Shown here piece by piece: positions 34,423 through 43,380 of a DNA stretch of 64,000 nucleotides. Numbering within the stretch: position 1 is the first letter of the stretch; every line of letters begins with the position of its first letter. Under the pieces are notes generated by a model. It was not told where the DNA came from and made no database searches. It saw nothing but the letters and a program-made list of their open reading frames with translations. Made by a program: the position numbers and the translations under genes. Source of the stretch: JANRKF01 sp964518725 (GTDB taxonomy: Bacteria; Pseudomonadota; Alphaproteobacteria; Rickettsiales; SXRF01); the NCBI GenBank assembly GCA_964518725.1, contig CAZFKP010000008.1:1-64000 (forward strand), written 5' to 3'.

Positions 34423-37400
34423 TTTTTCTTCTTACTGCGGTCAAAGAATCCTGCAAGCGACATGCGAAGGTTATCGCCCGCCGCCTCATTCACCCTCGTT
34501 ACCATGTGATAGGCATCGTTGGCAATGAATACAATGCGGTTAGCTTTCGGGAAAATGCAGCGCGCCATGCCATGTTCGAGCAGCATCTCCTCCGTAGTGT
34601 TCTGCTGCAGCCATTTTCCCTTGTGGAAATCATGCTGGTTAACCGTGCGACGATGGGCGTGGATGGCATCGTTGACGCTTTCATCCATCAGAAGCAGCAT
34701 CCCGCCCCAATGCGACCGCCAGGTTTTGTTCATGAAGAACGCGTAGGCGCCGGTATAGACCCCGGAGCCGTCATCATGCATCGCAAGCCCGGTGCCGGGC
34801 GGATAGAGCCACGACGTTACCGAGAAATGCGACCACCCTTCGACCGACTTGCTCGTATCCGTCGGCTTGCCGGTATAATATTCCACCTGCGGCTGGAATT
34901 CGCGCATATATTCGATAAACGCATCGAAGGCGGTTTCCGTCGGGTAGACGTAGGTGGGCTTGGGCATCGGGATGAGCGTCTTGTCCGGGTAATAGAACGC
35001 GTTGAGCAGGCTGCGTAGCGGGAAGCCGTCATGCACATGCCAGGCGCGGGAAATCTTCCCCTTGGTGTTGATGTGCTCATAGTCGGTGGCGACGCAGAAA
35101 TGGCGAAGATTATCGTATAAATCCTGCGGCAGGAAATTATCGAACACCACCCCGGCACGAGACTCGAATATTTTAACCGGCTTGTGCTGCGCCTTGCCAA
35201 TCCCGATGATCGGAGCCTTCACAAACTGGGTGGCAACCGGCACGGCCATCGCCGGGGCGGCTACCGGAGCGGCGGGCGCTTGCGACGGCTGCTTCGCCTG
35301 CTCTTTCCAGCGGCGATAAAAATCGCGACTGCGTTCTGCCCCGGTGATAAGGTCGACATTCGGAACAAAGGCTTCTGCCAGAAGCGGCTGGTTCTTCGCC
35401 TTGGCCATATGCTGACGGAACGCTTCTTCTTCCTCGCCGTGGAAAAACCCGACCAGCACAAACCGCTCGCCCTTGGTCACCTTCATTGCCTCGTGCGCCA
35501 GGGTGCAGGGAAACGCAACGGCACCGCCCTTGCCCGGACGGTAGGTGCGGTGCAAATCATATTCCGGGAAACGAAGGCCGCCGCCCTTGTAATCGTCGGA
35601 AAGGTTGAGCGTCACGGCCACGCGGCGGTAACCCACCCCCTCCTCATAATTGTCACGGTGCTTGGCAAAAAACCCGCCGTCGTCACCGGAGTACAGGCCG
35701 ATTTTATAATTCTCCCGCCCGGTCACCTTAAACCCGAAAATCTTTTCGATTTCGGGGAACAGGCTGTGCGACAGTTTCAGGTCGAGCTTGGCACGCAGCT
35801 CATCCGGCACGATAAAATCCGTCCGCTCCTTGGCAGTGGCGACATAGCCTTTGCCAACCACCTCGCCTTTGATTTTCTCACCTTTGCGGAAGGCGTCGAT
35901 CAGCTCGTCGCACAGCTCCGGCGGGAAAATTTCCGGCAACATCAGAACCGGCGCCGCTTCCGCCACCACCTCCGCCTTTGTCTTGGCAGGCATAGAATCC
36001 AGATACTCTTTCAGGAAGCCGACCATTTCCGTTGGCAGGTCGGGTTTGGGTGCGGCGCTGCTTTTGTTTTTGATCTGCAACTTGTGATCGAGCAGGAACG
36101 CGCACGGTGCCGAGGTGATGCCCAGCGACATACCGACCATGATGCCAGTATCGGCCAGCAGCGGGTAGGCAATCTTGTTTTTTTCTTGGTACGCCGTCAG
36201 GGTGGCGATATCGGCATCGAACATGAAAAACAGCGTGGCATCGGGTTTACCCGCCTGTTTCAGGGCAACATCCAGCTTCTTGAAAAACTCCACGTTCGCC
36301 ACCTCATCGGCATAGCGCAGCAGGAACAGCAGCGCCGGCCTGCCGGCATTGCTTTCGAGGGCGCGCTTCTTGCCGGTCGTTTCCGGCAACACGAAATGCG
36401 GCAGAATGTCGCCAATGCCGTAGCTCTGCTTCGCCTTGGTCGCCACGGCCGGTTGCTCGCCGGGAAGCGGGATTGGGCGCTTGCGGTACTTGATCAGGTT
36501 GGTGACGAAGCCTGCCTGGATGGCTTTCGGGTGCACGATCTTATTTTTGAAATCGATCCCGGAATGCTCTTCATATTGCTCAATCGTCCGCACGTTGCCG
36601 AGGCCGTATTTCTCAATATCGACCAGCAGGCGCGGATCATCGCTCAGCTTGTGGCGTGTCAGGTGGTTAAGCCGGGTGATGCCGCGGTTTGAGAAAAACT
36701 GATAGCGTTTTTCATCCGACGCGGCCTTGAGGTCACCCCAGTGCATGGGGCGGCCGCTCACCTGCCCGACATTGTAATAGTGGAAAATACGGATCTGGCG
36801 GGTGCTGAATAAATCCCAGCCATGGGTATAGAGCCGCGCTGCGTAAACAATCTCCTCCTGGTCGAAATAAAGGTATGGGTCATACGGCACTTCCTTCAGC
36901 ACCTCGGAGCGCGAAAACACGAACCCGGCCGCGATGAAGGCGCCGGGAAGCGGCACCTCCGGCTCGATCTCCAGCAGTTCGCCGCGCCCGCGCACGTTGC
37001 CTTGCGGACTGAACGGCTTGTTGATGCAATGCACGTTCGGGCGCGGGTTGACTTCCAGATTGTGCGGCGGCGTATATTTCGCCGGGCTGCACGAAATGAT
37101 CGGCTTCTTCGACGGGCAAGCTGCCAGCTCATCAATCAGCCATTCATCCCAGCCCGGTGCAAACCGCATATGGGAGTCGATCTGCAGGGTATATTCCTCG
37201 CCTTCGTAGAGCATCTCGGTTTGCGCGCGCGCCCAGCACACGCCTTCCGCCTCGCGCCAATCGACCGGGTAAACCCGCACCTGATCTGGCCGGGTGGTCA
37301 CGGTGAAGCAATGCTCGTCTTCCTTTTCGTCAAACTGCCAGCAAATGCCGACAAAAATACGGTCGGGATAAGTGGCTTTCTCAAACAGATCCTTGACCGT

Positions 37401-40400
37401 CCACTGGCACTCGGAATCCCGGTAGCTCGCAATGCGAACAAAAATACGTGGTCTGTAATCCATACTGAATAGTCCTTTTTTTGCGTGTTCACTGATCGTC
37501 TGCATGGCAAAATTTACCCCGCAGAACGCTTGGTATTCACCAAATGAGCGGGCATTGCCAAACCCATAATCCTCAATCTCAACCAACGAGCGCGGATCAA
37601 CCGTTCTTTCCACACCCATCAGGTGGGCACAGCGGCGGCGGGTAATCCAGTCGCGGTCGTCGCCGTGATCCTGCCAATGCATGCGCCGTTTCTTGCGCTC
37701 CCAGAAGTGGTAGAGCACGTTGCGGTGCGGCGAGAAAATATCCCAGCCATGCGTCCACACCCGCGCCGCATAGGTGACATCGTCGCCGAAGAAATAAATA
37801 TTGGGGTCGATCGGCACTTCGTCGAACAGCGTGCTGCGCGCAAAAATAAAATTGTTCGAGATGGTGGCGGCCAAAAACGGCACATCGGGTGCCGTGTCAT
37901 GGTTAATGCGGATCGGGTTATAGCGCAGTGTCGGCGGATATTCGCCCTTGGAGTCGTTCTTGAATTCCCTAAATCCCATGCGGATGCAATAGCCGGTCAG
38001 CAATTCATTCGGCGGCGTGTAGCTTGCCGGATACGACGAAAGGATCGGTTTTTTGGAATCGCACGCGGCCAGCATCGCCAGCAACGTTTCATCCCATCCC
38101 GGCTCGAAGCGCATATGCGCGTCGATGGCCAGCGTATATTCCTCGCCTTGGCGCAATGCCACCGCCTGTTTCCTCGCCCAGCTTGCACCCAGCGAATCAC
38201 GGTAATGGAAGTTGATGACCCGCACCTGCTTCGGATACGGGTACGGCACTGCAAAACAATCGGCGTCTTCTTTCTCGTCGAACTGCCAGCAGATGCCGAC
38301 TGAAATACGGTCGGGATGCGTCGCCTTATCGAATAAATCTTTCACCGTATGCTGGCATTCGCGGTCGCGGTAACTGGCGATCTGCACAAAAATGCGTGGC
38401 TGGAATAACCCTTGCAGCGCTTTCTCGGAAATATGCTTGCGGGCGAAATCCACCCCGGCATATTTCTCATAATCACTCAGGCTGCGCTCTTTGCCCAACC
38501 CGTACTTATCGAGATCGACCAAGATATCCGGATCGGTGCTGATTTCCGTGCCCATGATGTGCCGCACGCGTGCAAGCGACCGCAGGTTCAGGTTCCACCA
38601 TGTTTTTTCATGATCCTGGAAGTGGGTTGGGCGCTTGCTGCGATCCCAGTCATGGTACACAACAATCGTATTCGGGTGATAAATGTCATACCCTTTCGTC
38701 CACAGCCGTGCCGCCAGCGTAATTTCCTCGCCGAAGAAATAGAGGTTGGGATCATAGGGCACATCCTCGATGATCGACGATGGGCCAAACAGCATGCAGG
38801 CACTGGCAAACGCCCCGACCATCGGCAGTGGCGGCGGCGGATTCTCGATACGGTAGGCCGGCGCGCCCTTCATTTTGAAAATGCCGCGCTCGTCAAATTC
38901 CTTGGCCGACATGCCGAAAAAATATTTTCTTCCAATATTATTGGGCGGCGTGTAACCAGGCGGATAGCAAGTAAGCACCGATTTTTCCTTGCCGCACTGC
39001 CGGTACATGTCGAGCAGCATCTCGTCCCAGCCCGGCTCAAACCGCATGTGGCTGTCGACTTGAAGCGTGAACTCCTCGCCCTGCCACAGACCTTGCGTCA
39101 GCATCCGCGCCCAGCACACGCCCTTGCCTTTGCGGGCATCTACCTCATGCACCCGCACCTGGTCGGGATACGGGTACGGCACCTCAAAGCAGATCGCATC
39201 CTCTTCCTTGACATATTGCCAGCAGATGCCGACAGAAATGCGCTCTGGATGGGTGGCCTTATCAAACAAATCCTTCACCGTGTGCTGGCACTCGGGGTCG
39301 CGGTAGCTGGCGATCTGCACGAAAATACGTGGCCGTCCGTTAGGTGCTTTCTTTTTCGTTGCCATAAATTTTTCGTTCCAGAGTCCTTGCGCTGCGGCGT
39401 CGGAAATTTCCTTAGTGTCCGGGTTCACTCCTGCAAATTGCCAGAAATCATCAACCTTACGTTTATCACCTAACCCATATTGATCCAACTCGACAAGCGC
39501 TTTCTGGTCACGGGCGGCTTCCAGCCCGATCAGGTGACGCACACGCTGGCGGGTGCGCTGCGAATCCTCGCTGCTGCGCTTGCGGTAGGGTTGCTTGCTC
39601 ACTTCCTGCTCGCGGTTCCACCAATGGTACAGCGTCATGCAGTCGGGCTGATAGACATCAATCCCATGCGTCCACAGACGCATGGCAAGGCTGATCTCGT
39701 CGCCGTAAAAATAAATATGCGGGTCGATCGGCACGCGCTTCCATACCTCCGCCGCCGCAAACATGAAATTCGCCACCACGAACGGGGATTGGTAGAGCCG
39801 CGCCTGCGGTTCGGACTTGTCGATATATTCGCCGGTCAGGTGGATGAGTTGCGGATCGCTGTCATTGCCGAAGGATTTTGCGCGCACACGGGTCGGATGA
39901 TACGGAACATAGTCGCGCTTGTCCGGCGGCGTATAACCCGGCAGGTAGGTGGAAATCACCACATCCTTACTGGGGCAGCGCTCCACCATCTCGACCAGCG
40001 TGGCATCCCATCCCTGCTGGAACCGCATATGGCTGTCGATGATGAGGACGAAATCCTCGCCGCGCATGAGCTGCATCGCCCGCGCCCGCGCCCAGTTAGC
40101 GCCACGGCTGTCGCGGTAATCGACGAGGTCAATTTTCACCTGTTCCGGCCGCTCGGGCGTGAACCGGCAATCCTCATCTTCGTTGAAATTCAGCTGATGG
40201 CAAACGCCGGCGTAAATCCGATCCGGGTGTACGGCCTTGGCAAACATATCGCTGATCGTGTGCTTGGTTTCCGGGTCACGGAAGCTGGCGATGGCGACAA
40301 AAATGCGTTTTTTCGCGCGCGCCGTGTCGGCGGCATCCCGTGCCTCGTCACGCACGCCGAACTGGCCGATGCGCGCATGCATCGCCACATTCCCCCGCGT

Positions 40401-41303
40401 CATGTCAACGCCGATGAATGAAAAATAATCCGCCAGGCTGCGCGCCGTGCCGAGCGGAGTGCGTTCGATGTCTTCCAGCACCGTTTCATCCTGCGCCGGG
40501 TGCAGCCCCAGCACATGCAGGTTGCGGGCGAATGACCGCATGTTACGCTCGGCCTGCCGGTTGCGGTAGAGCTGCTCATCCCGCACATCCAGGCGGTTCC
40601 AGTGATGGTAAAGCACCACCCGGTCGAGATGGTAGATATCGTAGCCGTGCGTCCACAGCCGCGCCGAATAATTCAGCTCCTCGCCCCAGAAATAAATATG
40701 CGGATCCGGCGGCACCTCCTTCAGCACCTCGGCGCGGGCGAACATGAAGTTCCCCACCCACGAGCAGGTGAGGAAGGGCGCAGTGAATTTGTCCTGCGGC
40801 TGGAGGATACTGACCAGATGGATGATTTGCGGGTCGTTGCGCTCGCCGAGGCGATTGATGGTGACGACCGGCAGCTTGCCATCGAGTTTCTGGCGATTGT
40901 CGGGCGGCTGGTAATCGGGCAGCCACGCCGTGAGCACGGCTTTTTTTGTCGGCAGTGTTTCGAGCAGCTCGATGAGCGTATCGTCCCAGCCCGGCTCGAA
41001 ACGATGGTGCGCCTGAATCTGCAACACATACTCCTCGCCCGACCACAGCTTCTGCGCTTCGCTGCGCGCCCAGCCGGCGCCGTCCGCATCCCGCACATGG
41101 TATTGTACCACCCTCACCTGTTCCGGGTGTGGATACTCCACCGCCACCAGCGCTGCGTCCTCGGCCGGGTCATATTGCCAGCATAGCCCGACACTCACCC
41201 GCTCCGGGTGCGCCGCTTTGGCGAACAGGTCGGCGATGGTGTGGTGGCATTCCGGGTCGCGGAAGCTAACCATCTGGACAAAAATGCGTTTCGCGTGATT
41301 CAT
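34419..41303 (-). CDS. Giant fusion: five GT60-like GlcNAc-transferase domains, redoxin-like domain, two 2OG-Fe(II) oxygenase domains
   Basis: This encodes 2,294 residues from the ATG at 41303 (MNHAKRIFVQMVSF); a start 13 codons upstream adds nothing recognisable. Five tandem domains of about 310-340 residues begin near 6, 331, 657, 967 and 1283. Each opens with [RP]-R/K-IFV-x-[IM]-[AV]-S-[FY]-RD, has a metal-site-like 'DSHMRF' (QAHHRF in the first) and 'YFxGEE...RLWTHGxDIY', the pattern of the Skp1 N-acetylglucosaminyltransferase family (PF11397/GT60). Near 1627-1775 is a peroxiredoxin-like domain without a CxxC. A prolyl-4-hydroxylase-like domain (about 1783-1995) has HRD and distal 'LAHEAMKVTKGERF'. 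After an Ala/Pro linker, a second oxygenase domain (about 2044-2290) has HDD and 'AYHMVTRVN'. No signal peptide is seen, so it is probably cytoplasmic. Likely job, by inference: hydroxylate and glycosylate a protein or glycan. Confidence 0.85.
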   Translation of the reverse strand: MNHAKRIFVQMVSFRDPECHHTIADLFAKAAHPERVSVGLCWQYDPAEDAALVAVEYPHPEQVRVVQYHVRDADGAGWARSEAQKLWSGEEYVLQIQAHHRFEPGWDDTLIELLETLPTKKAVLTAWLPDYQPPDNRQKLDGKLPVVTINRLGERNDPQIIHLVSILQPQDKFTAPFLTCSWVGNFMFARAEVLKEVPPDPHIYFWGEELNYSARLWTHGYDIYHLDRVVLYHHWNRLDVRDEQLYRNRQAERNMRSFARNLHVLGLHPAQDETVLEDIERTPLGTARSLADYFSFIGVDMTRGNVAMHARIGQFGVRDEARDAADTARAKKRIFVAIASFRDPETKHTISDMFAKAVHPDRIYAGVCHQLNFNEDEDCRFTPERPEQVKIDLVDYRDSRGANWARARAMQLMRGEDFVLIIDSHMRFQQGWDATLVEMVERCPSKDVVISTYLPGYTPPDKRDYVPYHPTRVRAKSFGNDSDPQLIHLTGEYIDKSEPQARLYQSPFVVANFMFAAAEVWKRVPIDPHIYFYGDEISLAMRLWTHGIDVYQPDCMTLYHWWNREQEVSKQPYRKRSSEDSQRTRQRVRHLIGLEAARDQKALVELDQYGLGDKRKVDDFWQFAGVNPDTKEISDAAAQGLWNEKFMATKKKAPNGRPRIFVQIASYRDPECQHTVKDLFDKATHPERISVGICWQYVKEEDAICFEVPYPYPDQVRVHEVDARKGKGVCWARMLTQGLWQGEEFTLQVDSHMRFEPGWDEMLLDMYRQCGKEKSVLTCYPPGYTPPNNIGRKYFFGMSAKEFDERGIFKMKGAPAYRIENPPPPLPMVGAFASACMLFGPSSIIEDVPYDPNLYFFGEEITLAARLWTKGYDIYHPNTIVVYHDWDRSKRPTHFQDHEKTWWNLNLRSLARVRHIMGTEISTDPDILVDLDKYGLGKERSLSDYEKYAGVDFARKHISEKALQGLFQPRIFVQIASYRDRECQHTVKDLFDKATHPDRISVGICWQFDEKEDADCFAVPYPYPKQVRVINFHYRDSLGASWARKQAVALRQGEEYTLAIDAHMRFEPGWDETLLAMLAACDSKKPILSSYPASYTPPNELLTGYCIRMGFREFKNDSKGEYPPTLRYNPIRINHDTAPDVPFLAATISNNFIFARSTLFDEVPIDPNIYFFGDDVTYAARVWTHGWDIFSPHRNVLYHFWERKKRRMHWQDHGDDRDWITRRRCAHLMGVERTVDPRSLVEIEDYGFGNARSFGEYQAFCGVNFAMQTISEHAKKGLFSMDYRPRIFVRIASYRDSECQWTVKDLFEKATYPDRIFVGICWQFDEKEDEHCFTVTTRPDQVRVYPVDWREAEGVCWARAQTEMLYEGEEYTLQIDSHMRFAPGWDEWLIDELAACPSKKPIISCSPAKYTPPHNLEVNPRPNVHCINKPFSPQGNVRGRGELLEIEPEVPLPGAFIAAGFVFSRSEVLKEVPYDPYLYFDQEEIVYAARLYTHGWDLFSTRQIRIFHYYNVGQVSGRPMHWGDLKAASDEKRYQFFSNRGITRLNHLTRHKLSDDPRLLVDIEKYGLGNVRTIEQYEEHSGIDFKNKIVHPKAIQAGFVTNLIKYRKRPIPLPGEQPAVATKAKQSYGIGDILPHFVLPETTGKKRALESNAGRPALLFLLRYADEVANVEFFKKLDVALKQAGKPDATLFFMFDADIATLTAYQEKNKIAYPLLADTGIMVGMSLGITSAPCAFLLDHKLQIKNKSSAAPKPDLPTEMVGFLKEYLDSMPAKTKAEVVAEAAPVLMLPEIFPPELCDELIDAFRKGEKIKGEVVGKGYVATAKERTDFIVPDELRAKLDLKLSHSLFPEIEKIFGFKVTGRENYKIGLYSGDDGGFFAKHRDNYEEGVGYRRVAVTLNLSDDYKGGGLRFPEYDLHRTYRPGKGGAVAFPCTLAHEAMKVTKGERFVLVGFFHGEEEEAFRQHMAKAKNQPLLAEAFVPNVDLITGAERSRDFYRRWKEQAKQPSQAPAAPVAAPAMAVPVATQFVKAPIIGIGKAQHKPVKIFESRAGVVFDNFLPQDLYDNLRHFCVATDYEHINTKGKISRAWHVHDGFPLRSLLNAFYYPDKTLIPMPKPTYVYPTETAFDAFIEYMREFQPQVEYYTGKPTDTSKSVEGWSHFSVTSWLYPPGTGLAMHDDGSGVYTGAYAFFMNKTWRSHWGGMLLLMDESVNDAIHAHRRTVNQHDFHKGKWLQQNTTEEMLLEHGMARCIFPKANRIVFIANDAYHMVTRVNEAAGDNLRMSLAGFFDRSKKKK
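36430..41303 (-). repeat. Five tandem GT60-like domain repeats within the giant gene
   Basis: Approximate unit borders on DNA are 41303-40310, 40309-39335, 39334-38402, 38401-37456 and 37455-36430. The units are diverged in sequence but share the opening IFV...RD, the D-[SA]-H-M-R-F motif and the G-[ED]-[ED] region; units 3, 4 and 5 are the most alike. Unit 1 carries Q-A-H instead of D-[SA]-H and may be catalytically impaired. Confidence 0.85.
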
Positions 41304-41363
41304 AGGTTGTGAAAACCTAGCAGGAAATGGTATAAGAAACATGAAAATTACGCGCAGAATCCC

Positions 41364-41984
41364 ATGACCGTCCTCATTTTAGGCATGCACAGGAGCGGCA
41401 CCTCGGCCATCACCCGGCTGGTGGCGGATATGGGCGCCTATCTCGGCGCAGACTTATTGCCCGCCTCGCCTGACAACCCACGGGGTTTCTGGGAACGCAA
41501 GGATGTGCTGGCCATCAATCGCGCCATCCTCACCGCCCAGAACTGCAACTGGTATACGGTGGCTGGGTTCGACAGCGCCCGCCCCCTGCCCGCCGGGCTG
41601 CACGCACCAATGGAAAGAATCGTGGCGGAACTGACCGCCCATGCGCCATTTGCGGTAAAAGACCCGCGCTTTTGCCTTACGCTGCCTTACTGGCTGCCGC
41701 TTTTCCGCACGCCGCCGCTCATCCTCCTTGCCCTCCGCCATCCGGCAGCCGTGGCCGATTCGCTCACCCGCCGCAACCAGATGCCGCCGGAACAGGGGCT
41801 TGCCCTCTGGGAGTCCTACATGGCGCAAGCGCAGCGGCACATCGCAGGGAAAACCGTGGTGCGCTGCCAGTTTGAGGCACTACTTGCCAATCCCGAGGCC
41901 GAAACAACCACTCTGCATGCGGTGCTCACCGCCCATGTCCCCGGCCTTACCCTGCCTGCCAGTCACGCCATCAAAGCCCCCTGA
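41364..41984 (+). CDS. Sulfotransferase-like protein
   Basis: This 206-residue protein starts with 'VLILGMHRSGTSAITRLV', the P-loop-like PAPS-binding motif of sulfotransferases with the R-S-G-T-S core, and has 'FAVKDPRFCLTLPYWLP' and 'ILLALRHPAAVADSL', a typical 3'-phosphate-binding block. It is shorter than most of the family (about 250-300). Such enzymes move sulfate from PAPS to sugars or proteins in the cytoplasm. The start lies 60 nt from the divergent giant gene, so a common regulatory region and role in decorating the same glycan are plausible. The 3' end overlaps phrB by 14 nt (convergent). Confidence 0.85.
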   Translation: MTVLILGMHRSGTSAITRLVADMGAYLGADLLPASPDNPRGFWERKDVLAINRAILTAQNCNWYTVAGFDSARPLPAGLHAPMERIVAELTAHAPFAVKDPRFCLTLPYWLPLFRTPPLILLALRHPAAVADSLTRRNQMPPEQGLALWESYMAQAQRHIAGKTVVRCQFEALLANPEAETTTLHAVLTAHVPGLTLPASHAIKAP

Positions 41985-43341
41985 ACATCGCCAGCGTTTT
42001 TTCCCGTGCAGTGGCGTGATCAACCATTGGCAGCGGATATCCGCCACGCTCGATGGGTGATGGGTCATGAATCGCATCGCCCGTGATATGCGCCAGTTCA
42101 GGCACATAGCGGCGGATATACTCCCCGTCGGGATCGAATTTCTTGCTTTGCAGATACGGGTTGAAAATACGGAACCATGGCTGGGCGTCCGTACCGGTTG
42201 AGGCGCTCCACTGCCAGCCGCCGACATTCGAGGCCAGCTCGTAATCCATCAAGTGCTGTGCGAAATGCTCCTCGCCCAGGCGCCAATCGAGCTGTAAATC
42301 CTTGGTGAGGAAACTGGCGACGATCATCCGCGCCCGGTTATGCATCCAGCCGGTGGCGAGCAACTGCCGCATCGCCGCATCGACCACAGGGAAGCCGGTG
42401 CGCCCGGCCTGCCATGCGGCAAGCGCGGCCGCATCCTGCGACCATGCAAGCCCGCGATATTTCGGGTTCCATTCCTGCTGTGTGGATTCGGGATAGTGGT
42501 ATAAAATCATCGCGTAGAATTCACGCCAGATCAGCTCGTTGATGTAGGTCGCCGCCTGCCCCTGCTCCACACATTGGCGCACCAATTCACGGATGGAAAC
42601 CAGCCCGAACCGCAGGTAAGGCGACATCCGGCTAGTACCGTCCATGCCCATCAGATCACGGGTGCTCTTATAATCCGCAACCTGTGCCTGCACAAATTTC
42701 TTGAACCGCTCCCCAGCACCCAGCACCGGCCACGGCGAAATATCGGCAGACTGGTAGCCGAGCTGTGAAAGCAGGGCGTCCGGAGTGTCAAGCGGCAGCA
42801 ACCGCAGCCCTTCCGGCGGCGCGATGGTGGCATAGCGTCCGGCATCGTCGATGCTATAGCTGCCATAATCCGCTGGCGAGAGCCGGGCAAGCCACGCCTT
42901 GGAGTACGGCGTAAACACCTTGAACGGCGTGCCGCCGCTTTTTAAAATTTCTTCCGGCGAAAAAACCAGATGGTCTTTGACCAGCATCAGCGACACCTGT
43001 GCCGCCACCGCTGCATCACGGGTCTGCGTGCCCGGCTCAAAATCGCGGGCAGCAACAACCCGTGCCGCAAGCGCCGTGGCAAGCTGCGGCAGGATGTCCG
43101 TCGCTTTGCCATGGAACACCCACAGTGCCCCGCCGCGCCGCGCCAGCTCTCGGTTCATCTCACAGAGCGTGTGGGCAAGGAATGTCAGCCGCCGGTCGGT
43201 TGGATTAGAAAAGCGCGCCAGGATATCGGTATCGAATACAAACACCGGCTGCACCGGATGTGGCGCTTCCAGCGCGGCAGAAAGCGCCGCATGGTCGTGA
43301 AGCCGCAGGTCGCGGCGCAGCCAGACAAGGGAAAGATTCAT
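41971..43341 (-). CDS. phrB: Deoxyribodipyrimidine photolyase
   Basis: This 456-residue protein begins 'LSLVWLRRDLRLHDHAAL', the antenna-domain start of photolyases. Its C-terminal FAD domain holds 'GRTGFPVVDAAMRQLLATGW', 'NRARMIVASFLTKDL' and 'ASSTGTDAQPWFRIFNP'. The order and length are those of class I CPD photolyase, which uses blue light and FADH to split cyclobutane pyrimidine dimers. It suggests the organism meets sunlight at some stage, unlike strict endosymbionts. It is convergent with the sulfotransferase gene. Confidence 0.95.
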   Translation of the reverse strand: MNLSLVWLRRDLRLHDHAALSAALEAPHPVQPVFVFDTDILARFSNPTDRRLTFLAHTLCEMNRELARRGGALWVFHGKATDILPQLATALAARVVAARDFEPGTQTRDAAVAAQVSLMLVKDHLVFSPEEILKSGGTPFKVFTPYSKAWLARLSPADYGSYSIDDAGRYATIAPPEGLRLLPLDTPDALLSQLGYQSADISPWPVLGAGERFKKFVQAQVADYKSTRDLMGMDGTSRMSPYLRFGLVSIRELVRQCVEQGQAATYINELIWREFYAMILYHYPESTQQEWNPKYRGLAWSQDAAALAAWQAGRTGFPVVDAAMRQLLATGWMHNRARMIVASFLTKDLQLDWRLGEEHFAQHLMDYELASNVGGWQWSASTGTDAQPWFRIFNPYLQSKKFDPDGEYIRRYVPELAHITGDAIHDPSPIERGGYPLPMVDHATAREKTLAMFRGL

Positions 43342-43380
43342 GCTGCTTTTATATCGCCGCCGCCAACAAAGTCGAGAGGC

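Noticed and set aside
32101..34509. Plus-strand reading frame of about 800 codons
   Set aside because: It lies antisense to the HAD phosphatase and lysS genes, whose motifs are unmistakable; its translation is rich in Arg/His with no domain, as expected for a shadow frame in G+C-rich DNA.
35184..36692. Plus-strand frame of about 500 codons inside the giant gene, and others of similar kind up to 41186
   Set aside because: They mirror the giant gene's codon pattern and lack any domain; the minus-strand frame carries clear glycosyltransferase and oxygenase motifs.
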